Part shown: piece after piece, positions 50,316-58,357 of the stretch
How the letters are laid out: each line of letters opens with the position of its first letter
Position numbering within the stretch: the first letter of the stretch is position 1
Source: Pseudomonadota bacterium
Lineage (GTDB): Bacteria; Pseudomonadota; Gammaproteobacteria; Steroidobacterales; Steroidobacteraceae
Assembly (NCBI GenBank): GCA_023391335.1
Contig: JAEWBG010000028.1
Span: forward strand, 62,001-126,000
DNA: 64,000 nt
Reading direction: 5' to 3'
Program-made: the position numbers and the translations under genes
The notes under the pieces: generated by a model
The model's database searches: none
The model's input: the letters and a program-made list of their open reading frames with translations, nothing else
Told to the model about the DNA's origin: nothing

Positions 50316-50849
50316 CCCTTCCAGCTCCTCTATCGTCAGATTGCGATTGGTGTAGATGCAAATGTCGGCGGCGATGTTCAGCGCCTTCTCGACGATGGTC
50401 TTCGCATCTAAGTCAGTGTTCTGCGTCAGCGCACGTGCGGCAGCTTGCGCGAATGCACCGCCGGAGCCGATGGCCATGATGTCGTCCTCGGGCTCGATCA
50501 CATCGCCGTTGCCGGAAATGATGAATGAGCTGCGCGCGTCGGCCACGCACAGCAGCGCTTCGAGCCGGCGCAGGCTGCGATCCGTGCGCCAATCCTTTGC
50601 GAGTTCAATCGCTGCGCGAGTGAGATTGCCGTACTGCTGCAGCTTGGCTTCGAAGCGCTCGAAGAGCGTGAAGGCATCTGCCGTTCCGCCTGCGAAACCG
50701 GCGAGCACTTTGCCGTCGTAGAGGCGCCGCACCTTTCGCGCGTTGCCTTTCATGACGGTGTTACCTAAGGAGACTTGCCCGTCACCGCCGATCGCGACGA
50801 TGCCTTGGCGACGGACGGAGAGGATGGTGGTGCCTTCGAATTGGTTCAT
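50304..50849 (-). CDS. hslV: HslUV protease proteolytic subunit HslV (ClpQ)
   Basis: The 181-residue Ntn-hydrolase precursor becomes active when residues before T7 are removed, exposing the catalytic Thr in FEGTTILSVRR. Other family features are GGDGQVSLGNTVMKG and the CKVLAGFAGGTADAF-like segment. Length and motifs are normal. Its last codons and stop lie in repeat D. It lies 108 bp after xerC, across repeat C3. Confidence 0.96.
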   Translation of the reverse strand: MNQFEGTTILSVRRQGIVAIGGDGQVSLGNTVMKGNARKVRRLYDGKVLAGFAGGTADAFTLFERFEAKLQQYGNLTRAAIELAKDWRTDRSLRRLEALLCVADARSSFIISGNGDVIEPEDDIMAIGSGGAFAQAAARALTQNTDLDAKTIVEKALNIAADICIYTNRNLTIEELEGTRG

Positions 50850-50866
50850 GGTCAGATGAAGAATTG

Positions 50867-50950
50867 TTCCACGGAGCGCACGGAGGACACGGAGATAGTG
50901 GGTGAATAGAGACTCTTCACCTCCGTGCTCTCTGTGATCTCCGTGGAGAT
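50867..50950. repeat. Palindromic CACGGAG-word element C3
   Basis: The left arm at 50867-50896 carries three CACGGAG words at exact 9-bp spacing. The right arm at 50919-50950 carries CTCCGTG, CTCTGTG and CTCCGTG, also at 9-bp spacing. The core is only about 22 bp, so this is the most compact C element. It lies between the xerC stop (50958) and the hslV start (50849), both read leftward. Confidence 0.75.
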
Positions 50951-50957
50951 TTTCCGA

Positions 50958-51860
50958 TCATCCTCTGCGGCGGGCGCGAGGATGCGACTGGTCGTATATC
51001 TTGGCCAAGTGCTGAAAATCAAGGTGCGTATACACCTGCGTGGTGGAGATGTTTGCGTGGCCCAAAAGTTCCTGCACGCCACGCAAATCCTGGCTCGATT
51101 CCAGCAAGTGAGTCGCGAACGAATGCCGGAACATGTGCGGATGGACGTGCAGCGGCAAGCCCTGTCGGATCGCCCATTCGGAGATGCGCAGTTGGATCGC
51201 GCGCGGACCCAGGCGTTTACCGGCTTGCGAGACGAAGACCGCAATCTGATCGGCTGGTGCGAACGCTGAGCGTTCCGCGAGCCACGCGCGTAATGCATCG
51301 ATGGCGTGGCGTCCAATCGGGACGATGCGTGTCTTGTTGCCTTTGCCGACGACGCGCACGGTGCGGTCGGCCAAATCCAAGTCTTGCAGATTCAATCCCA
51401 CCAACTCTGCCAACCGCAGGCCGGAGGAATAAAACAGCTCCATGATCGCTTTATCGCGAGTGCTGAGTTCATCGTCGGTGCGAAACGCGAGGAGCTGCTG
51501 CATTTGATCGACGTCGAGTGCCTTGGGTAATCGCTTCGGCGCCTTGGGCGCTTGTACATCGATGGCTGGATTGTTCTTGATGACGCCTTCCCGGATCAGG
51601 AAATTGAAAAACGTACGCAGCGCGCTTAACCGGCGTTGAATGGTTCGGGCTGCAGAGCCGCGGCGAAATTCGGCAGCAGCGAAGAGGCGAACGTGCTGCG
51701 TATCGATTTGCGACCAGTCTGCGATCGCTTGGCCATCGCAGTACTGGACGAAGAAGCTCAAATCGCGGCGATAGTTGTCATCGGTGTGAGCGGACAGGCG
51801 TCGCTCACTCGCAAGATGGCTGAAGAACTTGGGGATCCAAGACAGGGTGCTGTCGTGCAT
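50958..51860 (-). CDS. xerC: Tyrosine recombinase XerC
   Basis: The 300-residue tyrosine recombinase has an N-terminal SAM-like core-binding domain and a catalytic domain with the R-K-H-R-H-Y set: SSGLRLAELVGL (Arg), VVGKGNKTRIVP (Lys), HPHMFRHSFATHLL (His, Arg), LLGHANISTTQVYTHLDF (His, Tyr). With XerD it resolves chromosome dimers at dif. The neighbours DUF484 and dapF are the usual xerC neighbours in gammaproteobacteria, which separates it from xerD or a phage integrase. Confidence 0.95.
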   Translation of the reverse strand: MHDSTLSWIPKFFSHLASERRLSAHTDDNYRRDLSFFVQYCDGQAIADWSQIDTQHVRLFAAAEFRRGSAARTIQRRLSALRTFFNFLIREGVIKNNPAIDVQAPKAPKRLPKALDVDQMQQLLAFRTDDELSTRDKAIMELFYSSGLRLAELVGLNLQDLDLADRTVRVVGKGNKTRIVPIGRHAIDALRAWLAERSAFAPADQIAVFVSQAGKRLGPRAIQLRISEWAIRQGLPLHVHPHMFRHSFATHLLESSQDLRGVQELLGHANISTTQVYTHLDFQHLAKIYDQSHPRARRRG

Positions 51861-51881
51861 GTGCGATCAGCACCCCGAAGA

Positions 51882-52589
51882 TCAGTTTGCGCCGACGGCT
51901 TCGCTGACGAGATCGCCAATGCGTGCCAAGAAGTCGGTGCTCATCGTCGGATGAAAGCGGTCTGCATCGGGACTGCCGATCGCGAGTAATCCTGAAGCCG
52001 GTTGTGGGCCGAGCGGAACGAGTGCGGCCGAGCCGATCTCGACGGTGCCGGCACCGAAAAGGAAGTCGCGATGCGAATCGCGGATTTGACCGCAGCGTGG
52101 CTTGCCCGATTCGAACAGTGTCTCGAACATTTTCAGTTCCGGCGCATTGGCATCGATCAAGCGCAAATGTCGGCTGGTCACCTGCGCGTATTCGGATTCC
52201 GACCCTTTCGTCAGCAGCAACAACCACTCCGAAGCACCGAAGTCCTCGCGCAACGACGATTCCAACGCATCCAGCAATACATCCGCCTTTCTTGAGCGGA
52301 CCAAGCGGCATGCAAGGCGATGGATTTTGCCCGCGAGCACATCGTTCGCGCGCGCAACTTCGATGAGATCGCGCAAACGGGATTCGAGTGTTTGGTTCTT
52401 CTCGCGCAGCGCACCGACTTGTCGTTCGATGAGCGAAACCGTGGCCGCACCGCCGTTGTGGGAAAGCTTGAGCTTCGTGAGCAGCCCCGCGTGTCGTTCG
52501 AAAAATTCAGGATTCAGTTGCAGGTAGTGAGCGATTTTGTCCTCGTCCAGCGTTTCCGTCTCGATGCCACGGACCGGTTGCTTGCTCAT
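51882..52589 (-). CDS. DUF484 family protein
   Basis: The 235-residue protein has a short N-terminal helical domain (VAHYLQLNPEFFERHAGLL-like), a coiled-coil linker and a GAF-like DUF484 domain ending ARIGDLVSEAV. It has no known function, but it lies between dapF and xerC in many gammaproteobacteria. The ATG at 52589 follows GAGG; the longer open frame to 52811 is Arg-rich and not family-like. xerC begins 21 bp downstream. Confidence 0.88.
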   Translation of the reverse strand: MSKQPVRGIETETLDEDKIAHYLQLNPEFFERHAGLLTKLKLSHNGGAATVSLIERQVGALREKNQTLESRLRDLIEVARANDVLAGKIHRLACRLVRSRKADVLLDALESSLREDFGASEWLLLLTKGSESEYAQVTSRHLRLIDANAPELKMFETLFESGKPRCGQIRDSHRDFLFGAGTVEIGSAALVPLGPQPASGLLAIGSPDADRFHPTMSTDFLARIGDLVSEAVGAN

Positions 52590-52725
52590 AGTGCCTCGTT
52601 GTCTTTGTGTTGAAACGTCATGAACGCTAGTCCGACGTTCATGCGCTAGATCTCTCCGACGATACGCTCGCCGCTGTTCGCGGTCTCTTGGCGAATCTGC
52701 GCCTCTCGTGCGCGAAAGTCCATGC

Positions 52726-53574
52726 TCACGCTTTGTTGCGACGGAAGGAGCCGGTATCGACGCTTCCCTCGAACACCGTGGTTGCGGGCCCGATGAGCCA
52801 CAGATGTTCACCTGGTCCTTCCCACTTCACGGACATCTCGCCGCCCGGCACCGAAACTTTGACGTCATCCTCCAGTAAGCCGAGCCGACGACCTACCGCG
52901 ACGGCAGCGCACGCGCCCGTGCCGCATGCTTGTGTTTCACCGACGCCGCGTTCGAACACACGCAGGCGGATGTGATTGGGCGCGACGACTTGCATGAATC
53001 CGACGTTCACTCGATTCGGGAATCGGGTATGAGTTTCGATCGCAGGCCCCAGCCCTTGCACGTCTGCTTCAGCGACGTTCGCGACCTGCAAGACCGCATG
53101 CGGGTTGCCCATCGAGACGGCTCCGATCTGCAACTCGGTTTCGCCGACCCGCAGCGGATACACATCGGCCTCGCGTGATGCGTCGAACGGCAGCGCGGCG
53201 GGATCGAAATTCGGGATGCCCATGTCGATCGCAACTGAAGCGTCGTCGCGAAGCACGCCGTCAATGCGACCGCCGGGACTATCCAGGTGTACTTGCTTGC
53301 GGCCCAGCTTCTTCGCGATCAATGCAGCGATGCACCGTGCGCCGTTACCGCATTGCTCTACTTCAGAGCCGTCAGCGTTGAAGATGCGATAGAAGACATC
53401 CGTGTGTTGATCGCGCGCAGGCATCAGCACCAATGCTTGATCGAAACCGATTCCCGTACGTCGGTCGGCCAGCGCACGGAATGTCGCAGAGTCTGGCACG
53501 GCGGCATCGGCATCGGCTTCGAACACGATGAAGTCGTTGCCGAGTCCTTGCATCTTTGTAAATGAGAGCAGCAT
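52726..53574 (-). CDS. dapF: Diaminopimelate epimerase
   Basis: The 282-residue enzyme converts LL- to meso-diaminopimelate for lysine and peptidoglycan. The two catalytic cysteines are at the canonical places: C75 in EQCGNGARC and C217 in TQACGTGAC. The ATG at 53574 starts the standard MLLSFTKMQGLGNDF. The 135 bp between dapF and the next annotated gene on either side hold no clear small lipoprotein gene (lptM), which often precedes dapF elsewhere. Confidence 0.96.
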   Translation of the reverse strand: MLLSFTKMQGLGNDFIVFEADADAAVPDSATFRALADRRTGIGFDQALVLMPARDQHTDVFYRIFNADGSEVEQCGNGARCIAALIAKKLGRKQVHLDSPGGRIDGVLRDDASVAIDMGIPNFDPAALPFDASREADVYPLRVGETELQIGAVSMGNPHAVLQVANVAEADVQGLGPAIETHTRFPNRVNVGFMQVVAPNHIRLRVFERGVGETQACGTGACAAVAVGRRLGLLEDDVKVSVPGGEMSVKWEGPGEHLWLIGPATTVFEGSVDTGSFRRNKA

Positions 53575-53709
53575 GGCGTGAGAATAGCAGAGCAGGGTGG
53601 GCAATTTATGTCAGCGAGAAGGTGGGAACTGCGGCGCGATCCACCCTGAAATCGCCCTCGTTCATCGAACGTTGAACTGCGGATCGGCCGCTGCGGCTCC
53701 GTACTCCCG

Positions 53710-54141
53710 TCAGTCGAGATTCATCCGTTCGATCTTCATACATCGGTCCATCACGACGGTGAGCCCCGCATCCGTCCCACGCTGTGCCGCCGCTTCATCT
53801 ACACAACCGAGCTGCAGCCAGACGGCGGGTAGCTTCAGGCGAATGCATTCGTCGACGACCGCGCCGACTTCCTCCGGCTTGCGAAAGACATCGACGATGT
53901 CGATACGCTCCCCGGGGCCCATGAGCTTGATTGCCTGTTCAAGGTCAGGAACGGCGCGAATGCCTTCCCACACGGCGAGTCTCGGATTCACCGGAATGAT
54001 CCGATACCCGTAATCGCGCAACACGCCGGCCACCTCGTAGCTCGGCCGCTGGGGGTTATCGGATAGCCCGACGATGGCAACCGTGCGTGCCTCGGAGAGG
54101 AGTTGGCGGATTCGTTGCGGGGTTGGATTATGAAACGACAT
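53710..54141 (-). CDS. CoA-binding domain protein (YccU-like)
   Basis: The 143-residue single-domain protein has a CoA_binding Rossmann fold: VAIVGLSDNPQRPSYEVAGV, YRIIPVNPRLAVWEGI and DIVDVFRKPEEV. Such proteins bind CoA or a nucleotide; no activity is firmly known. The ATG at 54141 begins the conserved part. It diverges from the ParA-like gene across about 115 bp in which I see no named signal. Confidence 0.88.
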   Translation of the reverse strand: MSFHNPTPQRIRQLLSEARTVAIVGLSDNPQRPSYEVAGVLRDYGYRIIPVNPRLAVWEGIRAVPDLEQAIKLMGPGERIDIVDVFRKPEEVGAVVDECIRLKLPAVWLQLGCVDEAAAQRGTDAGLTVVMDRCMKIERMNLD

Positions 54142-54258
54142 AGACCGCCCTCGTGACATTTGCTGCGCGGCACCTTAAGTTAGCGCGGCCTCCAGAATAA
54201 CAGTCGGGTCCTGCCTCGGTTCCGGCGAATGCGCCGCGCAGGCAGAAGAGAGGGTCTC

Positions 54259-54900
54259 ATGCGCCACGTCATGGTTATGAACTCGAAGGGCGGCTGCGGC
54301 AAGAGCACGCTAGCGACGAACGTTGCCAGCTACTTTGCCACGCAGGGGTATAAGGTCGCACTGGCCGACTATGACCCGCAGCGCACCAGTCTGGATTGGT
54401 TGTCGGTCAGGCCTGAAGACTTGCCGAAGATCACCCCGATAGACGCCTGCGAAGAAGGGCTTCGTGGGGTACCGCGCGACACCGAGATCCTCGTCATCGA
54501 TGCCCCGGCCAGGACCCATGGCGCTGAAATGAACGAGTTGGTGCGCCGGGCGGAGACCATCCTCGTGCCCGTGATGCCATCCCCCATCGACATGAAGGCC
54601 TGCGCGCACTTCATGAAGGAACTGCTCGAACTCGGCAAGGTGCAGCGCGAACAGGCTCGCCTAGCCGTGGTCGCGAACCGCGTTCGCGAGAACACGCTGC
54701 TGTACGAAGAACTCGATCAATATCTCGGCAAACTCAAAGTGCCGTATCTCTCGTCCTTGCGCCAATCCACCAACTACCTGCGCGCCTTCCAGCGCGGCAT
54801 GGGCATCTTCGAGCTGCCTGAATACCTCGCCTGGCCCGATTGGAAACAATGGGAGCCGATCACCAAGTGGCTGGAGAGTAAGCGGAGTCAGCCGAGTTGA
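54259..54900 (+). CDS. Orphan ParA-family ATPase
   Basis: The 213-residue ATPase has the deviant Walker A motif NSKGGCGKST near the N-terminus, the DYDPQRTSLDWL switch region and VIDAPAR. It belongs to the ParA/MinD superfamily, but no parB or centromere array is adjacent, so it probably positions another cargo or has a chromosomal role. The ATG at 54259 follows GAGAGGG; an upstream in-frame ATG at 54229 is less likely. It converges with the epimerase-like gene across repeat B4. Confidence 0.88.
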   Translation: MRHVMVMNSKGGCGKSTLATNVASYFATQGYKVALADYDPQRTSLDWLSVRPEDLPKITPIDACEEGLRGVPRDTEILVIDAPARTHGAEMNELVRRAETILVPVMPSPIDMKACAHFMKELLELGKVQREQARLAVVANRVRENTLLYEELDQYLGKLKVPYLSSLRQSTNYLRAFQRGMGIFELPEYLAWPDWKQWEPITKWLESKRSQPS

Positions 54901-54915
54901 GCGCGCGGATGCGCG

Positions 54916-55138
54916 GTGATGGGTGAAGGCGTGATGGGGTGATGGGGTGAAGGGCGTAGCCCATCGCCAGCTAGTGATGGAGTGATGAGGTGATCGAGTG
55001 AAGGGTGTCGCTCATTCCTAGCTCGAAGGTCGAGTTCTACGAAGCCGACGATAGGACAACCGTCCGTCCAAAAAGAGCAACGCTACGCCGTTCACGCGCT
55101 TTGCGCTTTCACCTCATCACTTCATCACGTCATCACCT
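54916..55138. repeat. Palindromic GTGATG-word element B4 with two left arms
   Basis: There are two GTGATG-word arrays on the left (54916-54953 and 54974-55004) and one CATCAC array on the right (55107-55138). The right arm reaches into the last codons of the epimerase-like gene, whose stop lies within the repeat words. Either left arm could pair with the right arm. The core of about 100 bp holds no gene. Confidence 0.7.
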
Positions 55139-56028
55139 TCCGCCTCGCCCTCGGCGAGGCTCGCCGTGATGCCCTCCCGATAATCCGCATACTTCAGTCG
55201 TACACCGAGGTGCTTGAGCATGCGTTCGTTGCTAACGCGGCGGGATTCATCGATGAAGGAGAGGCGTGAGGGGCTGAACGTCAGTTGTGCCTCTTCCATC
55301 GAGACCTGCGGCGGACGCGGCAACCCTGCGATGTCGGCAACGGCATTGAGGAACGCAGTGGAAGTGATCGAGCTGCCGTCGCTGATCGTGTAGACGCCTC
55401 GAGCCTCGGGGTTCGTGATGGCAGCGGCACAGGCTTCGACGAGATCCTCGACGTGAATGCGATTGCTGATGCCCGCGTCTTCTTCGCGCACCACGGGTTC
55501 GCGAGCGCGCAAACGATCGAGCGGCAAGCGCCCAGGTCCATAAATTCCAGGCACGCGCAGAATGACCCGTCGCACGCGCCGTTCCGTACACCATACGCGA
55601 GTCATTTCTTCCGCACTGACGCGACGGCGAGCCCGTTCGGTGCGCGGCTGCAATGGGCTGCTCTCGTCGACCAACGCTCCGCCGGTATCTCCATAAACGC
55701 CGGTCGTGCTCATGTAAACGAATACGTGCGGCGGCACGGTGGCGATTTGCAGAAATCGATCCAAGCGCAGATCGCTCTCGCCGCTCGGAGTGGGCGGAGC
55801 GAGATAAACGATGGCGGCTTGGTCCAAACGCTCGGGCACGCTCGTAGCAGTGCGCAGCCGATCGAGATCCAAGATGTAGGCGCGAATACCGAGCGCCCCG
55901 AGATCCATCGCCCGGGCCGGCGTGCGCACCGTTCCTGTGACATCGAATTGCGATTGCAGACGCAGTGCTAAACGCTGGCCCACATATCCGCAACCCGCGA
56001 TGAGCACGTGCGGTCGTGGCTCAGTCAT
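55117..56028 (-). CDS. NAD-dependent epimerase/dehydratase family protein (YeeZ-like)
   Basis: The 303-residue protein has a Rossmann nucleotide-binding motif IAGCGYVGQRLALRLQ (a GxGxxG form) and an extended-SDR layout with STTGVYGDTGG and the PGIYGPGRLPLDRLR segment. The classical YxxxK catalytic pair is not obvious, as in many YeeZ-like proteins. The substrate is unknown. Its last residues (GDDVMK) and stop are encoded by repeat B4. It lies 33 bp after the ferredoxin-reductase-like gene and may end the hem operon. Confidence 0.82.
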   Translation of the reverse strand: MTEPRPHVLIAGCGYVGQRLALRLQSQFDVTGTVRTPARAMDLGALGIRAYILDLDRLRTATSVPERLDQAAIVYLAPPTPSGESDLRLDRFLQIATVPPHVFVYMSTTGVYGDTGGALVDESSPLQPRTERARRRVSAEEMTRVWCTERRVRRVILRVPGIYGPGRLPLDRLRAREPVVREEDAGISNRIHVEDLVEACAAAITNPEARGVYTISDGSSITSTAFLNAVADIAGLPRPPQVSMEEAQLTFSPSRLSFIDESRRVSNERMLKHLGVRLKYADYREGITASLAEGEAEGDDVMK

Positions 56029-56061
56029 GACGCGCTCGTGATCGAAGAGGGAAGCGATGCA

Positions 56062-57093
56062 TCAAGATGATCTCTGGGCGCTGGAATCGGCTGCGTAGTC
56101 GAAGGAATCGAAGAACAATTGTGACTCAAGCAGCCCATGGGCGGGAAACTCGCTGCGGATCGCTTCGATCATTTGCGGTGGGCCGCTGGCGTAGACATCG
56201 ACTCCCTCGAGATTTGGATACTGCCGCAAGGCGGCTTCGTGCACCAAACCCTTTTCGAATCCTGCTGCGTGCGCCGCGGAGAGAACGGGTGTGTACTTCA
56301 GGTTGTGAAATCGCCTGCACCATTCGAGCACGAGATCGTGTTCATAAAGATCTGCGCGCGTGCGTGCTCCCCAGAATAGGTGCAACGGACGCTGATCACC
56401 GCGCTCCAACAAATGCCGCAGCATGGCCTTGAGCGGCGCGTAACCGGTCCCGCCGCCAATCAAGATCGCAGGTCGAATGGACTCTTCGCGAAACCAAAAC
56501 TGACCCAGCGGCCCTTCAATCCGCAGCAGCGTTGTTTGAGGACCCTCCCCAAACAACGATTTGGTGAATGCTCCATTCGCGACCCGTCGGATGTGCAATT
56601 CGAGCAGCGCAGCATCGTGCGGTGGACTTGCGATCGAAAAGCTGCGGCGACGGTGTCCGCTCAACAGCACGTCCAGATATTGGCCCGCCGCAAAGTGGAA
56701 AGTCTCGCTCGCGGGTAATCGCAAGAAGACTTGCATCACATCAGGCGCAAGGGGCTGCATGCGATCGATTCGCGCAGGAAGGGTTTTGACCTGGATGTCA
56801 GGTGCGGGCGGTCGAATTTGGCGAACTTCGATCTGCAGATCCGCAGTAGCAGCACGTGCTTGGCAAAGGAGCGCATAACCGTCGAGCTCTTCATCCGGCA
56901 TCAGTCCCAGCGGACGCCCTTTCGGATACGAGACTGCACCGGCAACGATGCGCGCTCGGCACGACGTGCAATGACCGGCTCGGCAACTATGAGGCAGGTT
57001 GATGCCCGCGCGAAGTGCTGCATCCAAGATGCTTTCGTCGCCCGTGACCGTGATGAGCTGATGAGCGGGCAGCAGTGTGACTCGGGAGTTCAC
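56062..57093 (-). CDS. 2Fe-2S ferredoxin-type NAD(P)H reductase (CDP-6-deoxy-delta-3,4-glucoseen reductase-like)
   Basis: The 343-residue protein fuses an N-terminal plant-type [2Fe-2S] ferredoxin (C37, C42, C45, C77; SCRAGHCTSCRAR) to an FNR-type flavin domain (RRRSFSIAS) and an NAD(P) domain (ILIGGGTGYAPLKAM, YASGPPQMIEA). It matches proteins annotated as CDP-6-deoxy-delta-3,4-glucoseen reductase; the real electron acceptor here is unknown. The start is GTG at 57093. It lies 17 bp after hemY. Confidence 0.88.
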   Translation of the reverse strand: MNSRVTLLPAHQLITVTGDESILDAALRAGINLPHSCRAGHCTSCRARIVAGAVSYPKGRPLGLMPDEELDGYALLCQARAATADLQIEVRQIRPPAPDIQVKTLPARIDRMQPLAPDVMQVFLRLPASETFHFAAGQYLDVLLSGHRRRSFSIASPPHDAALLELHIRRVANGAFTKSLFGEGPQTTLLRIEGPLGQFWFREESIRPAILIGGGTGYAPLKAMLRHLLERGDQRPLHLFWGARTRADLYEHDLVLEWCRRFHNLKYTPVLSAAHAAGFEKGLVHEAALRQYPNLEGVDVYASGPPQMIEAIRSEFPAHGLLESQLFFDSFDYAADSSAQRSS

Positions 57094-57110
57094 AGCCGGC
57101 GTGCTGCGCG

Positions 57111-58352
57111 CTAGCTACGGCGGCGATCTTGCTGGCGACGTTCGAGCCAGCGTCGCGAACGAATCTTAGGTAAGCGAGCTTTGCGGCCGGCTGCGAGCGC
57201 AAGGGCTTCGTGCAATGCCTGCAACGCCCGATCGCGATCGCCGGTTTGATCCATGAAATCGGCCAAGAGTTGATAGGCCTCGAGGCGAGGTTTGATGGCG
57301 ACACTCGTTTCCAGGTAGCTGCGCGCTTTGCCGTAAAGTTCGGCGCGAGCGGATAGCCGGGCGCACGTGAGCAGCAGCGCCGAGTCTTCGCGATGATCGG
57401 GTAGCCAGCGCTCCGCCCGCTCCAATGTTCCGAGCGAATCGTCGGGCTCCAACTCGCCATACAGAAGGACGAGTTGTTCATCCCACTGACGCTCGATTGC
57501 ATCTCGCAATTCTTTTTCGGCGACATCTTGCCGTCCGCATGCCATGCACGCGCGTGCATACGTGACGATGACTTCGGTTCTCTGCGCGATTGATTTCGGC
57601 AAATCCTTCCAGACTGAGCTCAACTGCTGGAAATCCCCCGCCTGACCGGCGCCCTTGAGGCGGTCGAGATGGATTTGCTCCACCGTTTCATCGGCAACCG
57701 ATGCCGGAATGCCGCGTGTCTTGCGAAGCTTCGGTTCGAGCGTCTGCAGACGCTCCCAATCTCCAGTCTGACGGTAAACGCGCGCGAGCAGCAGCAACCC
57801 GCGTGCATTCATTTCTCCGCTTGCTTCAAGCTGTTCGAGCGCCGTCTGGGCGGCGGCGAATCGCTTGTGCTTCAGATGCGCCTCGGCCTGCATGATCAAC
57901 GCGGGTGCGCGCTGCGTCGGAGCAAACTCCATCGCCTTGTTGAGCCATTCGTCGCGGCGCTGTTCGGCGCCTTGCAAGTCGGCAGCGCGCGCCGCGATTA
58001 GGTAATGGGCAGCCGGAATTTCCGCCTCTCGGGCGTAACGAGTAAGCGTGTTCTCCGCGGTTTCCCACAGGCCCTCTGCGAGCTCGAGCGTGCCTTGCGC
58101 CATGCTGCGGCGAGCGCGTTCCCACCGCCGCGCGCGTTGCTGTTCCTTCCACAATCGGCGGGCGATGAAGGCACGTACCAGCAATCGAATCAATGCATAC
58201 AGAGCGATCGCCGCCAAGACAAAAGTCACCGCGGACATTTCGATGAGGTAGCCTGCGAAACGGATCGCCACGTACCCCGTGTCGCGCATTAACACCGAGG
58301 CGAGAATCGCGCCGAGAAGCAGCGCCGCTGCGAGATAGAGCCCTTTCTTCAT
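57111..58352 (-). CDS. hemY: HemY family TPR membrane protein
   Basis: The 413-residue protein has two N-terminal membrane helices (LAAALLLGAILASVLM and VTFVLAAIALYALIRLLV) and then TPR-type helical repeats over the rest. It matches the gammaproteobacterial HemY of the hemCDXY operon, whose exact role in heme synthesis is not known. It starts 5 bp after the hemX stop. It is unrelated to the Gram-positive protoporphyrinogen oxidase also called HemY. Confidence 0.9.
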   Translation of the reverse strand: MKKGLYLAAALLLGAILASVLMRDTGYVAIRFAGYLIEMSAVTFVLAAIALYALIRLLVRAFIARRLWKEQQRARRWERARRSMAQGTLELAEGLWETAENTLTRYAREAEIPAAHYLIAARAADLQGAEQRRDEWLNKAMEFAPTQRAPALIMQAEAHLKHKRFAAAQTALEQLEASGEMNARGLLLLARVYRQTGDWERLQTLEPKLRKTRGIPASVADETVEQIHLDRLKGAGQAGDFQQLSSVWKDLPKSIAQRTEVIVTYARACMACGRQDVAEKELRDAIERQWDEQLVLLYGELEPDDSLGTLERAERWLPDHREDSALLLTCARLSARAELYGKARSYLETSVAIKPRLEAYQLLADFMDQTGDRDRALQALHEALALAAGRKARLPKIRSRRWLERRQQDRRRS

Positions 58353-58357
58353 GGCGC

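Noticed and set aside
53575..53709. Search for lptM or another small lipoprotein gene next to dapF
   Set aside because: No frame with a lipobox or the CGxKGPLxxP motif was found on the dapF strand; only a 19-codon frame without features.
54916..55138. Possible CRISPR array
   Set aside because: The repeated units are 6-8 bp with two-base spacers and are mirrored in inverted arms; there are no unique spacers of 25-40 bp and no cas genes.
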